Below are positions 31,701-44,121 of a stretch of DNA of 64,000 bases, piece after piece. A model generated the notes under the pieces. It saw nothing but the letters and a program-made list of their open reading frames with translations. It was not told the DNA's origin and did not search any database. The translations under genes and the position numbers were made by a program. Where the stretch lies: positions 3,890,603 through 3,954,602 of the forward strand of contig JAAONU010000013.1 in assembly GCA_012932295.1 (NCBI GenBank), written 5' to 3'. Every line of letters begins with the position of its first letter. Position 1 is the first letter of the stretch. The stretch is from Cyclina sinensis (taxonomy: Eukaryota > Mollusca > Bivalvia > Venerida > Veneridae).

Positions 31701-34398
31701 CTGCTACAGAGTAGATGTGACATTTAGGAATCACTTTTCCATCGTCTGTCTGTCCATCTGTCTGTCCGTCCATCACAAAACTTGTCCGGACTACTCCTCA
31801 GAAACTACTTATGCAATTTCAACCAAACTTTACAGGAATGATCCGTACCAAGTCTAGTTGTGCATATTGCATATTGTTAGCATTTTCCATTTCAATGATG
31901 TTTGGAGAGTTATGGCCCTTTAATCATTTTTATTTTTAAAGCTTGTCGGGACTACTGCTCTTATACTTCTGGTGGAATTTAAATGAAATTTTACAGGATT
32001 GAACGATAGTTCAAGGGTTTGCGCATGCTTAACGGGTTTTTTGTTCGAATGATTTTAAACTGAGTTATGTCCCTTGAATAAAAATGTTCTTTTTTCATTA
32101 TGTTCAAAACATGTTCGGACTACTCCTCAGAAACTACTTGTGCAATTTCATCCTGTACTGTACAGGAATGATCAGTACCAAGTCTAGTTGTGCATATTGT
32201 CAGCATTTTCCACTTCAATGATTTTCGGCAGAGTTATGGCCTTTGAATAAAAAATTTTTTTTCTTTAATTGGCTATCATCAGGGGACACAGGTGATCATT
32301 GATCGCTCTTGTTAAACTACCTGCCTGTATAGAACTGAAAAATGTAGAAAACGGGCGTTAAAACAAAAACAAACCTAACTAAACAATATAACTGAACTGT
32401 CTGTCCGTCTATCTCTCACTGGTTTCAGCCTGCTAGATATTTCTCAATTTCTACTTGTGACAGTGCTATTTATCACCTTCAGTCTTCCGGTTTCATGATT
32501 AATTAGAGTTTTATTTCTGTATATTTGTCTTTGATTTAACCTTGATTGTTATTCAGTGTTTTAGAGTAATTAATCAATTAATCTTTTGCATTTCAGGAAT
32601 ATGGGATAATATCAAGCTAAACAAGGCACTCAGACAAAGAAGGAAAGTTGAAATGCCCAATTTAATAACAGATATCACAGATGGTGCTTTTTATAAAGAA
32701 CTAGAAGATAACTTTCTATTGAATGAAAATAACTTGACAGCTATCTTCAATACAGATGGAATGTGTCTGTATTCCTCCAGTCATATTCAGTTGTGGCCAT
32801 TGTATATAGCTTTAAATGAACTGAGTCCTGCTGTGAGGTTTGCACGTGAAAACATGATAATTGCTGGCATTTGGCAAGGCAAAGGTAAACCAAATATGGG
32901 AACATATTTGAAAGCATTCGCTTCTACATTAAATGAACTTTATGATACTGGTTTGAACGTAAATGTTGACCTAGAGACAGTATGTGTCAAACTTTCTGTT
33001 ATTTGTGGAACTGCTGACTTGCCAGCCAAGGCAGCAGTATTAAACATGAAACAGTACAATGGTTCTGATTCGTGCATTACTTGCGAAGATCCTGGGAAAA
33101 CTGTGAAACAAGGAAAAGGTTACAGCAGATATTTTCCTTTCAGAGAAGAACAAGAAAAAAGCAGTTTAAGGACAGAGGCCAGAGTGAGACAACAAATGAC
33201 CCAGTCTACTGAACGTCATCCAGTCAAAGGGTTTAAAGGTTTATCTGGTTTAACAGAACTTAAAGGTTTTCCACTTGTGAAAGGAATGGTGCCCGATTAC
33301 ATGCACTGTGTGCTTTTAGGGGTAACGAAATTACTTCTTTCTAAATGGTTTTCCCCAGTTAATGCCAAAGAAGCATACTTTGTAGGTAACAAATTGAATG
33401 AAATATCTGCAAGATTAAAGTCTATACAACCACCAGAATGCATGCAGAGACTACCAAGAGACATGGAAAAAAACTATTCGTCTCTGAAGGCAACAGAGCT
33501 ACAGGCATGGCTGTTGTACTATGGACTTCCATGTTTGAAAGGAATTTTGCCACAGCTCTATCTAGATCATTTTGCGTTGTTGTCTGAAGGGATTTACCTA
33601 CTTCTAGGAGATTCCATTACATTCCATGAATTACAAAGAGCAGATGTTCTGCTGCAAAAATTTCACTCCCAGTTCCCAGCATTATATGGTGAAGGGTCTT
33701 GTGGGCTAAATATTCATAACATTGGATGTCATATGGTTTATTATGTGAAGTTGTTTGGCCCACTTTGGAGTTGGAGCTGTTTTCCATTTGAAGACATTAA
33801 CTCTATGGTTACAAAAACTGTGCATGGGACTGGAAATGTTACAAAGCAGATAATGAAGTTGAAACAAGCCCAGTCATTACTCAGAAACCATCTTCAGCTT
33901 GAATCAAATGATAAGACTTGGAAGAAATTACAGGAGGCCCAAAATTGCCAGTTAGCAGGAACTATATCTGTGCTGCATGAGGATACATATACCCCTGTAG
34001 TGTTAAATAATTTTAACGTTGAAAGTGTATTTCATATTAGAAAAGCACTGCGAATTGTTAGAAATGGAAAACGTTTTTACTCCAGAAGTTACAACAGAAT
34101 GCAGAAAAAGAACTGTTACACAGTGTTGACAAAAACTGGTGAAGTTGTAGTAGTTTTATACTACGTTTTCCATCCAGATGTGAAGGAAGTGTTTGCAGTA
34201 ACCCTTACAGTAGAAACAAATGACAATTACATGGTGAATGATTCAGGGAAACATCTTGTTCCTGGAAAAATTGGAAATGAATGTCAGTTGTTTTCAGCAC
34301 AAAACTTGGATGAAAATATATGGTTTATAAATGTTTCTGGTGGTAACTGCATCATTGCAAGACCACCAAATATTCATGGTCATGCAGTGTTTAAGTAA
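28767..34398 (+). CDS. CMC-type (tnp2-like) transposase of the DNA transposon (four exons)
   Basis: Exons 28767-28899, 30022-30138, 30923-31651 and 32597-34398, all joined in phase 1, give 926 codons plus stop. Exon 1 encodes a C2H2 finger (CX2CX12HX4H beginning CLLCHRK). Exon 3 is Ser/Asp-rich, then has a CX2C...CX4C zinc site (YCEKCGELF, CVKPGC). Exon 4 carries the tnp2-like catalytic region: FNTDG (Asp380), SVICGTADLPAKAAVLNMK (Asp467) with a CX2C (486-489), and GMVPDYMHCVLLGV (Asp560). A DUF4218-like part follows, with NIHNIGCHMV and FGPLWSWSCFPFEDIN (Glu725). These candidate acidic residues are inferred from family resemblance. No frameshift or stop is seen. Confidence 0.85.
31735..32315 (+). 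mobile_element. Small tandem-repeat element in transposase intron 3
   Basis: A GTCTGTCTGTCC simple repeat is followed by about three units with GTCCGGACTACTCCTCAGAA, AACTACTT(A/G)TGCAATTTC and GAGTTATGGCC(C)TTTGAAT. It closes with GGGGACACAGGTGATCATTG and ATCGCTCTTGTT. It encodes nothing. The CTCTTGTT terminus is shared with families X, Y and Z elsewhere in the window. Confidence 0.45.
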
Positions 34399-34799
34399 AC
34401 TTATAGTTAAAACAGAAATTGGTGGTTTGGTTATTATGTCTCCCACCACAAATTGATTTGCTTCAGTTTGTCTGTCTGTCTGTCACAAACCTTGTCTGCA
34501 CTCTAGTTCAAACAGTTTTCATCCAATCTTCACCAAACTTGGTCAGAATTTGTATCTAGATGAGTCAGGTTGAAATATGGCTCATTTTGGGTCAAAAACT
34601 AGGTCACTGGGTCACTTATTATTTCACATTGTCTGGACTCTAATACATTCTGCTACAGTTCATAATTTTGTCTTTCCTTCAAAGATTTTCAGTTATTTTT
34701 GCCATCAGAATGACATATACAATGTATACAGAATCAAGTGAGATAACTCTGGAGCTAAAATTTTCATCTAAATTACCTCCCTTTATTAAAAATAAAAAT

Positions 34800-35150
34800 G
34801 TTTGTCATCACATCTTTTGAATCATGTTACACGGTTCATCAGATCCATTAGTTCATGAACTAACAATTTAATTATAAAGATTTCAAATGGCTGGTGACAG
34901 TGACGTTTAGGTTCGTGAACTAACTAAATGTTTTGATGAACTGATTATGGAGAGTTCATGAACTTTAAATGGCACAAGGTTCATGAATTTGTTTTGATGA
35001 ACTTTTGATGAACAGTTCATGAAATATTCATGAACTTTGGTTGATGAACTACTTTGATGAATTTTTGAAGAACTGTGACAGACAGTTCATGAATGTTCAT
35101 GAACAGTTCATGAATGTTCATCAACAGTTCATCAGTTCATGAACCGATTC
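34800..35150 (+). repeat. Right subterminal GTTCATGAA array
   Basis: Eight exact GTTCATGAA copies and several variants (GTTCGTGAAC, GTTCATCA, TTTGATGAAC) fill the last 350 bp before the right terminal inverted repeat. They mirror the left array at 24182-24378 in motif but are spaced more widely. Probably transposase (or BEN-protein) binding sites; inferred. Confidence 0.7.
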
Positions 35151-35161
35151 TCGACAGGGTA

Positions 35162-37659
35162 CCAATTATACTAGTAACACTAGTGAAAGTAGGTCACTTA
35201 ATATGGCTTTTTCCCTTAAAGAACTTAAAGAATGTGTCAGAAACAGAAATAACTCTGCATCTGGTCTAGATAAGATTAGTTATCAGATGTTTAAACATAT
35301 GCCAGATTCTTTTTTGGAGCTATGGCTGGCACTGTTTAATAAAATATGGGTGACAGGGGTGTACCCGGAGGTATGGAAAGAAGCCTGTGTGATTCCCCTT
35401 TTAAAACCTGGTAAGAATCCAGGGGAGCCTAAATCTTATAGGCCCATAAGCCTCACCTCTCATGCCGGTAAAATAATGGAAGGCATGGTGAAGGCCAGTC
35501 TCGAGTACCTCTTAGAGTCTAAAAACATCATAAACCCATATCAATCAGGGTTTCGCAAGGGGAGAAGTACCCTTGACCAATTGGTGAGGCTGCAACATGA
35601 TATTATTTCTGCAAAAAATAGATCAAGGAGTGTTTTGGCTATATTCCTTGATCTAACATTGGCTTTTGATTTAACTTGGCATTTAGGTGTACTTTATAGG
35701 TTAAAACAATATGGAATCACCGGAAACTGTTTTCAGTACCTCAGGTCCTTCCTTGAGGGTCGGAAAATCACAGTTAAGGTTGAGGGAGAACTGTCACAGT
35801 TTGAAGAGGTGGAGAGGGGTACTCCCCAGGGCGCGATTCTCTCCCCGTTATTATTTTCTCTGATGATTAACGGGCTTCCTGAAACCCTTCAAGGGACAGG
35901 AATGGTAATCTCCCAATTTGCAGATGACTCTGGAACTTGGAAAACTGGGTCCAATTTGGTCAAACTTGCTAAAGATGCACAAGCAGGTTTGGACTCACTA
36001 TGGGGTTGGGCAAAAAACTGGGGATTTAAAATCTCAGAAACAAAAACAGTTGCTATGCTTTTTGGGAATCAAAAACAGCACTCTTTGAACGTAAATTTAG
36101 GCGGCACACCCATCAAATTTGTAAAAGTTGCTCGTTTTTTAGGCATGTTATTGGACAGAAAACTGACTTTCGAGCAACATATTAATGAATTGGTTACCAA
36201 GTGCCAAAGAGACTTGATGGTCATGAAAAAATTAAAAAATACAGATTTTGGGGCAGATAAAAAGAGTCTATTACTCATATACAAGTCTCTTATACGTTCA
36301 AAAATAGACTATGGTGCAGTAGTCTATTCTTGTGCAAGTAAATCCAACCTCAAAAAACTTGATGTTCTCCAGCATAAGGCCCTCAGGTTGGCTCTAGGTG
36401 CACTTCCTGCCACGTCCGGGTATCTACTGGAGCTGGAGGCCGGGGTAGCCCCTCTAAATATTAGACGACAAGAACAGTCTTTAAAATTTCTCACTAGAAT
36501 AAAATCATATAAAGAAAATCCTGTAAATGAAATAATTGGTACAGGTTTTTATGTAAAATCTAAATTTAAAAAACCAGTTAGTCCCTTTGGTAGTCAAGTT
36601 CAAATTTATGCTGAAGAGGTTGGTATTTCTGAGGTGGAGGTGGCCAGTCGTGGCCCGTGCCAAGTTGCACCTTGGACACTCTCGGAGCCTGTAGTAGATT
36701 TAACATTACACGAAAGTATTAAAAAATCTGATTTAAAGAACCTCATTAAATCAGAAACTCTGCTTCATTTTGATGCAAATTACACAGGTCAAACCCATAT
36801 ATATACTGATGGATCTAAAGATCCAATCACAGGCAAAGTAGCCTCTGCTGTTGTTATTCCAGAAAAAAAGGTCACGATAATAAACAGGTTACCAGACAAT
36901 ACATCAATATATACAGCAGAAATGTTTGGCATTGAAAAAGCATTGAGCTGGGTTATAGACAATAAACCAGGAAAAACAGCAATATTTTCAGATTCACTTT
37001 CATCTCTGACCTCAATCAAATCCAATAATAGCCGATCAAGGCCAGAGATACTGTCATCAATAAATATTAAATATAAACAATGTCTAGACTTAGACCAATT
37101 AGTTACCATTATATGGTGCCCAGCTCATATAGGAATTACAGGCAATGAGAAAGCTGACTGTGCGGCAAAGCAGGGGCTGGGTCTGGCCGCCCCTACCGAT
37201 GAAATCCCTCTTTCTATTACAGAAGTTTATTCTTTGATTAGACCTGCAATACTAAATAAATGGCTAAAAAGCATACAAGATCAACCTTTTGTAAACACCT
37301 GTAAAATAAATAAAGTAAATTATACACCTCCTGCTACATATTCTATAAATAAAAAAATAGATAAAAACATTACAAGGTTACGGTTGGGCACAACTTTATT
37401 ACCAGCTAGTAGGGGACAACATATCTTAGATTTAGATCCTTATTGTGCCCACTGTTATAAAAGATTCGATACTGATCATTTCCTGTTTGACTGCTGTGCT
37501 CTACTTAAACACAGAAATAAATTTTTTCAATCTTTATATAAAGCTAATATTATACCTAATTTAAAAAATATTCTATTCCCTGATAAAAACAACTGTAAAA
37601 CTGTCTTCAAATTATTAGAAAATTATATCACTGACTGCGAAATTACAGATTATATATAA
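35162..37659 (+). pseudogene. Retrotransposon ORF2, 3' part, copy B
   Basis: The frame of the interrupted ORF2 resumes directly after the transposon's right TA and runs to the stop at 37659. It includes the whole reverse transcriptase, RNase H and the terminal zinc finger. An internal ATG at 35203 would allow an 818-residue product lacking the endonuclease. Compared with copy A, five residues differ: Ser for Arg (KASLEYL), Leu for Ser twice (LTLAFD, WHLGVL), Ser for Arg (HESIKK), and Tyr for Ser in the final finger. One of these falls inside motif A of the reverse transcriptase. Confidence 0.88.
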
Positions 37660-37732
37660 TAAGGAAACTCATACTGGTCTTAATAAAAGCAAAATTAATT
37701 TTTAGCCTGGGAAAGTACAAAAACAAAACTTT

Positions 37733-37804
37733 GCACTGTGGCACGGATTGTGTGATCGCGCGATTGGACTGCCCTGTCAGCTTCACACATCCGTGTGACA
37801 GTGC
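37733..37804 (+). repeat. Long imperfect hairpin in the retrotransposon tail, copy B
   Basis: Identical to the hairpin at 8114-8185, with arms GCACTGTGGCACGGATTGTGTG and CACACATCCGTGTGACAGTGC. Confidence 0.5.
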
Positions 37805-38945
37805 ATAAATACTGATAATATAATATAGATAGTATTTTAGCAGTTCTTTTATTCTCTACATCTTTAACTTCCTTCGTGGTCATGGGCTCTTTCCCCTAAA
37901 GCCCTTTTTTAAATTCTTGAGGTCCTGGACTCTTTCCCATAAAGTCCTTTTCTTTTTCTATCCACTCTTATATTAAATTTGTGAACTGCTATATAGTTAA
38001 ATTAACCAAATTTTGATATTGGCTACATAATCTATCTATGTCTTTTTATTTACATTTACAGTTTACATGTCGAGGAATGACCTACATATTGAAATTATAA
38101 ATTTTAGTCTTGTACCAAATATATTAATATGTAAATTAAATGAAACGAAAATATGATTGTATAAATTCAAATAGTAATAATGGTAAACTTCACTTACTTT
38201 AGAAACGATGAAAATTCCAACAGAAAATTAAAAACTGCGAAAATAGATAACATAGCAAAATTGCAGCTACGTGTACTTTCTTAAACACACTGATTTCACT
38301 AAATTTTCACAATGTCATACGACAATTCTAACTGTAATCAATAGATATATATCCATTTCATTGAATTACATCCACCATTCACAAACAATACACGTATTTA
38401 ATCCACAAATTTAATAAATTCCTCGATATGCGAACTGTTTAGCTTTCTATGCCATGTTTACATCAAGTAAAGTACTTTCCCACGGTCTAACATATATTCC
38501 AGCCAATCAGCGATTTATAGGTGTGTATTCACCAACCAATCCGAAGGGGCCCCCTGTATCGCGTTACTACCATACATATTATAAAGTAAGCGCGATTAAG
38601 TATTAAATTTTACAATCTATTTGAAATACTGCCTCTGTCATTTGATTAAAGCATTCGCGTATTTTAATATAAAACATAATCATTTTATTATCTTATTATA
38701 TATTATTACAGCTTAAATTTTATATATGGTCACATTTTCATTTTATTGTAAATATGTACAAAACTGAAATTGTTCTTTTAAATTGTTTGTTGTTTTAACG
38801 TGGCCCTAAAAAGTGGCCGTTAATGGAAGTCTTTTTTATATAATATTTTTCTTTTACTATAAGTGTGTTAAATTTTAAAAATCAAATGTGGCCATTCAAA
38901 ATTTTTTAAGTAAATATAGTTTTAAAATATGTAGACGTAACTTTA

Positions 38946-39281
38946 CCGGAGAATTCATTCCTGATCTTCTTGAGGGGGGGTAAAAGCTACAGGTACCTAC
39001 TATCTAAGTCTCCACATACATGTATATACTATATTAATAAGGCAGCTGGCTGCCCGTGGGAAGGTCCTTGTAAATAAGGGTGGAGCATACGCTATCCTGG
39101 ATCTTCCCTTAGTTGAGAATTCCTTATATCTATTAAAAAAGGTATTCTCAACAGATAGTAGGTTCCTCGAAATTTTCGATAGCTATAAGGGTATAAAACT
39201 AGTAGATACTTCCGTAAAACGAAGTATTAGTTTTTAGAGATATCATTTCCTACTATCTCTACTAACTTAGATATTCTCCGG
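38946..39281. other. Nested inverted-repeat fold, copy B
   Basis: The same 336-base fold as at 9327-9662. The only change I see in it is GGTACCT to GGTTCCT in the right arm of the 15-bp stem, which costs one base pair. All other stems are kept. Confidence 0.6.
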
Positions 39282-41619
39282 ATGGTCTTCTTTTTATTAA
39301 TATTTTTATTTTAGGAAACTAGGAGCTTTTGATCTTAACAATATGTATTTTTCAAAATTTCGGAAGAACAAACATAATTAACTATGCAAATTGTCCAAAG
39401 TCAGCCGACATTTCTAATATAATTTTGAACTCAGTAATAAACATAGAACATATCAAGTTATGTAAATTAAATCCCAAGGTTAATAAAGCGTGTTAAGTTA
39501 TAAGTACATAGATTTAGAAAAATAACTTAATCAAGTCAAATATACCAATGAGTAATAATTAAAAGAACAAAACCATATGATAAATTAATTAAATACAAGT
39601 GTATATTATCTAAATGATATACACTTTTATTCTGATTAAAGACAGCCTAAGAATAATTATTAGGTGTTCTATTAATTAGAAATATAGTATAATTTTCACA
39701 CATGACTAATTACATATGTTAATTTAATAATCATCTTAAGTCATGCTCGGTCAAATGGCTTCGGCCGGTACCGAGGGTAAATAACCCTAGTCTGCTGCTG
39801 CTGAGGTAAAACACAATCAAATATTTATATACATTATGTACACCAAAGAGCAATTGCTCATATTTTTTTTAAATGCAACAATATGTCATAAGATGCTTAC
39901 ACGAAGTGATAAAGATTGATGACAACTAGTTTCTAATGTAGTACTTGTTTGAAATTCACCATTACAATAGAACTAAGAACAATTTTGAAAATGCTAGGCT
40001 ATGTAAGATGGCATAAAATATAGATTATGAATTAGAAAAGAAAATACTAGCATTATAATGTAAAATATCATAATGTAATAACAACAACAGAACAGAAAAT
40101 AAATGTTTCATATACATACATGAAAAAACAAAACAAACAAACAACAATTGTATTGACATTTTTAAGAGCATAAACAGTTAAAAGAATATGAGTATGGACT
40201 TGAGCATAAATGACTCACAAATCAACATTGTATTGAAAAAATCTAATTATTGTTTTATTTGAAAATGGTACTTTAAATTTTTGAGTTGTTATCAATAACA
40301 TATTTAGATTATCAATTAGAAAAGAAAATACTAGCATTATAATGTAAAATATCATAATGTTATACTTGGCTTGTCACATGCCTGATATGAGTACGCACTC
40401 TGGGCAGCAATGACAGTGATTGCCTCAACGGTTGTTTATTCATTCAAACAGAGGTTTTCAATAAGGAAGTATTAATAAATGTTGATGACATCAGTTTGGT
40501 CTAAACATATGAAACGAAATGATTTAATGATGCTTGAATTAAATATGCTGCATAAAGTGTATCCCTTTTTGTTATTGACTGTACTTATTTGATTTATAGA
40601 ACCAAAACAAAACAACCGGAAGCATCATCTAGGTCAGCTACCATGCGGCGTCCAATCAGATTCGGTATTTCAGATCACGTGAAAAAACAACGCGCGTAAT
40701 AAATTAGTAGTCCAAAAGGCACGTATACTGATATCCGAAAACATTTTTTTTTCTTCATTTAAAGCGCAAAGTACAAATGAACTTGAAATTTTCCTAAAAT
40801 ACACCAATATCTCAACATCATTACGGCCTTTTAAAATTAAACTGAACATAAACAATTCGAAAGGATACAAATCTCATTTCCGACACCATTGCCTTCCCAA
40901 TAAACTCTTATGAATATGGCCCGCGTTGTGGCGCGGACCAATTACAAAAAAACTACTGAGAAGTGGGTTCTTCTTCTGTCCTGGAACAAAATGTTGTCCC
41001 TTACTCTTGATAGTAATGCTCAGATGGGCTATATAGGACCATCATATCCCTCTTGTTTATTTATATATCCTTAGTGTAAACTGGGTTGTAAAATGAAAGT
41101 GGTGTTTTGAGAAATTGAAAATTTGTAATACTTACATTTTATTACCTCTGTCTTGTTATTTTGCCCTTTACTTAATACTGGCAAAAACATGTTTTGATCA
41201 TTCTGTATTCTGGTTCGTTTCTTCTTTTGTAATATTCATTTTTGTCATAGTTATGAGAATGAGGTTTTCATTGATTTTACATTCAGATAAGACACTAACG
41301 CTTACAATGAAGGTATGGTTACATGTCTAGGAGCTGCAGTTTCTGAGTTGTTGTGATAGATTATTCATAATTTCTCTTCACTTCTGTAGTCAGCTTAGAC
41401 CAACATATGTATCTTATTATTGAACCCTTTGTCAAAAATAGCACAGCTATTTGCAAAACTGTCTTCAAAATTTTCCCCTGGAGTAAATGAAAGTATTGAC
41501 ATCTCAATGACAAAGTCATCTTTAACACAACAGCTCAACATGTGTATAGAAAACTTGCTCCCAAAAATTATTTACAAACCAGTAAAGTTTGGTCATCTTT
41601 TTAAGCTTACTTTTTTCTA

Positions 41620-41766
41620 ACAATGCTAATCTGATATTGAATTCTGACACCATGCTAATGCTAATGTTGAATTATGATACCATGCTAACGCTAATGTTGA
41701 ATTCTGACACCATACTATTGCTAATATTGAATTCTGACACCATGCTAATGTTGTATAATTCAGAAT
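41620..41766 (+). repeat. Short tandem repeat, copy B
   Basis: The duplicated 30-base minisatellite corresponding to 12001-12146, with three base changes (for example GCTAATATTG for GCTAATGTTG). Confidence 0.55.
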
Positions 41767-42201
41767 TTACTTCCTCTGTTGTAATTTTTTGCTCAATTCA
41801 AGCCATTCAAGGACAGGCACATGACCTTTGGTTTCTACATCATAATGCCATTTAACTCTGATGCATTTTCCTGATGCATTCCATCTTCTTGTTACAGATG
41901 GAGGTTTGTAAGAATAGTGCTGTGAAAAATTCTTGTATTGTTTTGTGTGCAAATGACACTTATGTGGGCTGATTAATTTTTTTACACTTTCTTTTTGTAA
42001 ATGTCCAGGTAAATGTCCATGTGACATTGCATTCTAGTGTTGTTGGTTAATGATCTAAGGTTCTAAGTTAAAGGCTCACGAAAAGGTAGTCTTGCCAAAT
42101 GCATTGCATCTTGTTACAAATGATATATTATACGAAAAGTGCTGTGAAAAATTCCTGTATTGTTTTGTGTGCAAAAGAAACTTCCGTTTGCAGATTTGTT
42201 C

Positions 42202-42813
42202 TTATGCTCCCCAAAGGGTGAGCATATAGTTGCCGCTTTGTCCGTCCGTCCGTCCGTCCCGTCCCGTCCGTTCGTCCGTCCGTTCGTCCGTTTGTCATAA
42301 TTTTGTCCGGAGCATAACACAAATACTATGAGAGATATCAAGACCAAACTTCATAGGTAATTAGATCTCATTAAGGAGCAGTGCAATGCACAAGAACCAA
42401 AACTCTTGCTTTATTAATTTTTCAGTTATTGCCCTTTGAAATTTCTCATACTTATTTTTTGTCGGGGGCATATCTCACAAAGTACAAGAGTTATCAACTT
42501 GAAACTTTATAAGTAGAACCATAACTCTTGCTTTATTAATTTTTGAGTTATTGCCTTTTGAAATTTCTCATACTTATTTTTTGTCGGGGGCATATCTCAC
42601 AAAGAATAAGAGATATTAACATGAAACTTTATTGGTAGATAGATCTCTATGAGGAGAAGTGCAGCGTGCAAGAACCGTAACTCTATTTAGCATTACTTAG
42701 GAGTTATTGCCCTTTGTTATTTTTCATACTTTAAAAAAAATACATATTAAACAATAGCCCTTTGGGAATTGGCATTTATTCGGGAAGCATCCATCGGTTC
42801 TACCGATTTCTTG
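42202..42813 (+). mobile_element. Hairpin-ended element, family Y, copy B
   Basis: Counterpart of 12584-13203. The CCGT microsatellite is shorter here and lacks the CGTACG interruption. The terminal hairpin ATCGGT-tct-ACCGAT is unchanged; the preceding CGGGGAGCAT has become CGGGAAGCAT. Confidence 0.6.
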
Positions 42814-43087
42814 TTTGTACTTTGCACCATCCTTTCTTTGTATTAATGTCCAAGTTCTAAGACAGTGTTTTGAATTATTAAGTTTTTCAAAGTATTGTTT
42901 TTCTTTAAAAGGTCAAATACAAGCTTGTTTCCTTCTTTTTTGTTCATGTAATAATAAATAAACATTTAATTACTAAAGATCAACTTATGAAAGATATAAA
43001 ACAGCATAGACAAACAGTTGACACAGTTTCTGTGTTAACTTCCTTTATTTTAAATGTTTTAACCTCCATTCTTATGTTCTTTTAAAG

Positions 43088-43507
43088 GTCTAGTTGTCTC
43101 TTTCAGATGTAATAAATTATCTCAATGTAAGGCCACTAAAGGAGAAAATATCAATAATTTCACTGGGACTGCTGTAAGGTGAGTCATTTTAATTTGTTCT
43201 GATCTTACATTCTTTTTATTTCACATCTGATTCAGAAGATTTGGGGAGTATTGATATTTCCAATCTTTTTTTAACATGTCTTGATATTGCTTAAGAGGAC
43301 GTGAGAAGCAAAACAATATCTGTAACTGTTCTTCTTACATGAATCTCATAAACTGTCACAAAGTCAAAGCTTGAAGATTCGCCAAAAAAAGTGAATAAAG
43401 TTTTGGCATTTCTGTTCTTTGATATATATTTATATTTCTACAGCTTTCTTTTTAAAGTGAGATCAGAAGAGGAGAATGTATATACCGATAGGGACAAAGG
43501 TTCATAG
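43088..43507 (+). pseudogene. Unidentified exon pair, copy 2
   Basis: Exons 43088-43178 and 43444-43507 correspond to 13478-13897, with the same GTGAGT donor, CAG acceptor and terminal TAG. One replacement in exon a (TCTCTTTC for TCACTTTC) keeps the frame open. No upstream exon is found. Confidence 0.35.
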
Positions 43508-44121
43508 AATCTCAAAGGACTTGTGAGAATTTTGGCTCCTGAAGGTATTTTAGTAACCTTCAGTGGTTTCAGACTAAAAATTGGACAGTTCACTTGTTTG
43601 GATTGTGGTTGTGACATGTTTAGCCCTATATTCTACTATGTAGTAATAATAAATGACAAAGTTGTTTAGTTGTTCTACAATTTTATTGACGTCTATTCTA
43701 TGTGAAGGTTTAAACAAAACTGACTAGCTCACACGCTAGCAGCCTGTTCACATCATGCACACATGATTCCCATGTCACCCCCATGCAACTCTCCTTGGTT
43801 GATACCAGTAACCAGCTGACCTGTGTTTGCAAGACTCTTATCGTGTTATATTCGTCCCCTTCCAAAAGAAAAAATTATCAAATTTTGAATACTAATTTCA
43901 AGTAGCAAGATGGGTCGCCATCAATAATGACTGTACAAAGGAGTACACAACCCAGACAATTCTAAAATACAACAAATTTGATGGAACACAGTACATATAA
44001 TGAAACATTTTAAGCAAGCATAACCATTATAATTAATTACAGATTACAATGTGTACTGAAACACAATAAATATAATGGATTTTTTAAGGAAAATGTTTTT
44101 AATAATATCTGCTTCATTTTA

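Larger units (their letters stand above)
24169..35159 (+). mobile_element. CACTA/Mirage-like (CMC) DNA transposon with two divergent genes
   Basis: A 10,991-bp element with 9-bp perfect terminal inverted repeats (CCCTGTCGA at 24169-24177; TCGACAGGG at 35151-35159) and a TA target duplication (24167-24168, 35160-35161). Copy A at 5541-5542 is the exact empty site. Both ends carry arrays of the palindrome GTTCATGAAC. Inside, two spliced genes point away from each other from a shared 297-bp region: a BEN-domain gene (minus) and a tnp2-type transposase (plus). A 2-bp TA duplication, subterminal repeats and the transposase type fit the CMC superfamily; Mirage-type members use TA. The termini begin CCC rather than CAC, so the subgroup is uncertain. 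Introns host several small non-autonomous elements. Confidence 0.9.
20191..37960 (+). mobile_element. Non-LTR retrotransposon, copy B, split by a DNA transposon; ends approximate
   Basis: Same element as at 1563-8340. ORF1 is intact (20972-22783). ORF2 is cut into a 5' part ending at 24168 and a 3' part resuming at 35162. Removing 24169-35159 plus one TA restores the exact sequence order of copy A, so the insertion happened after the two copies separated or after the two alleles diverged. The hairpins in the leader and tail are present here too. Confidence 0.8.
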
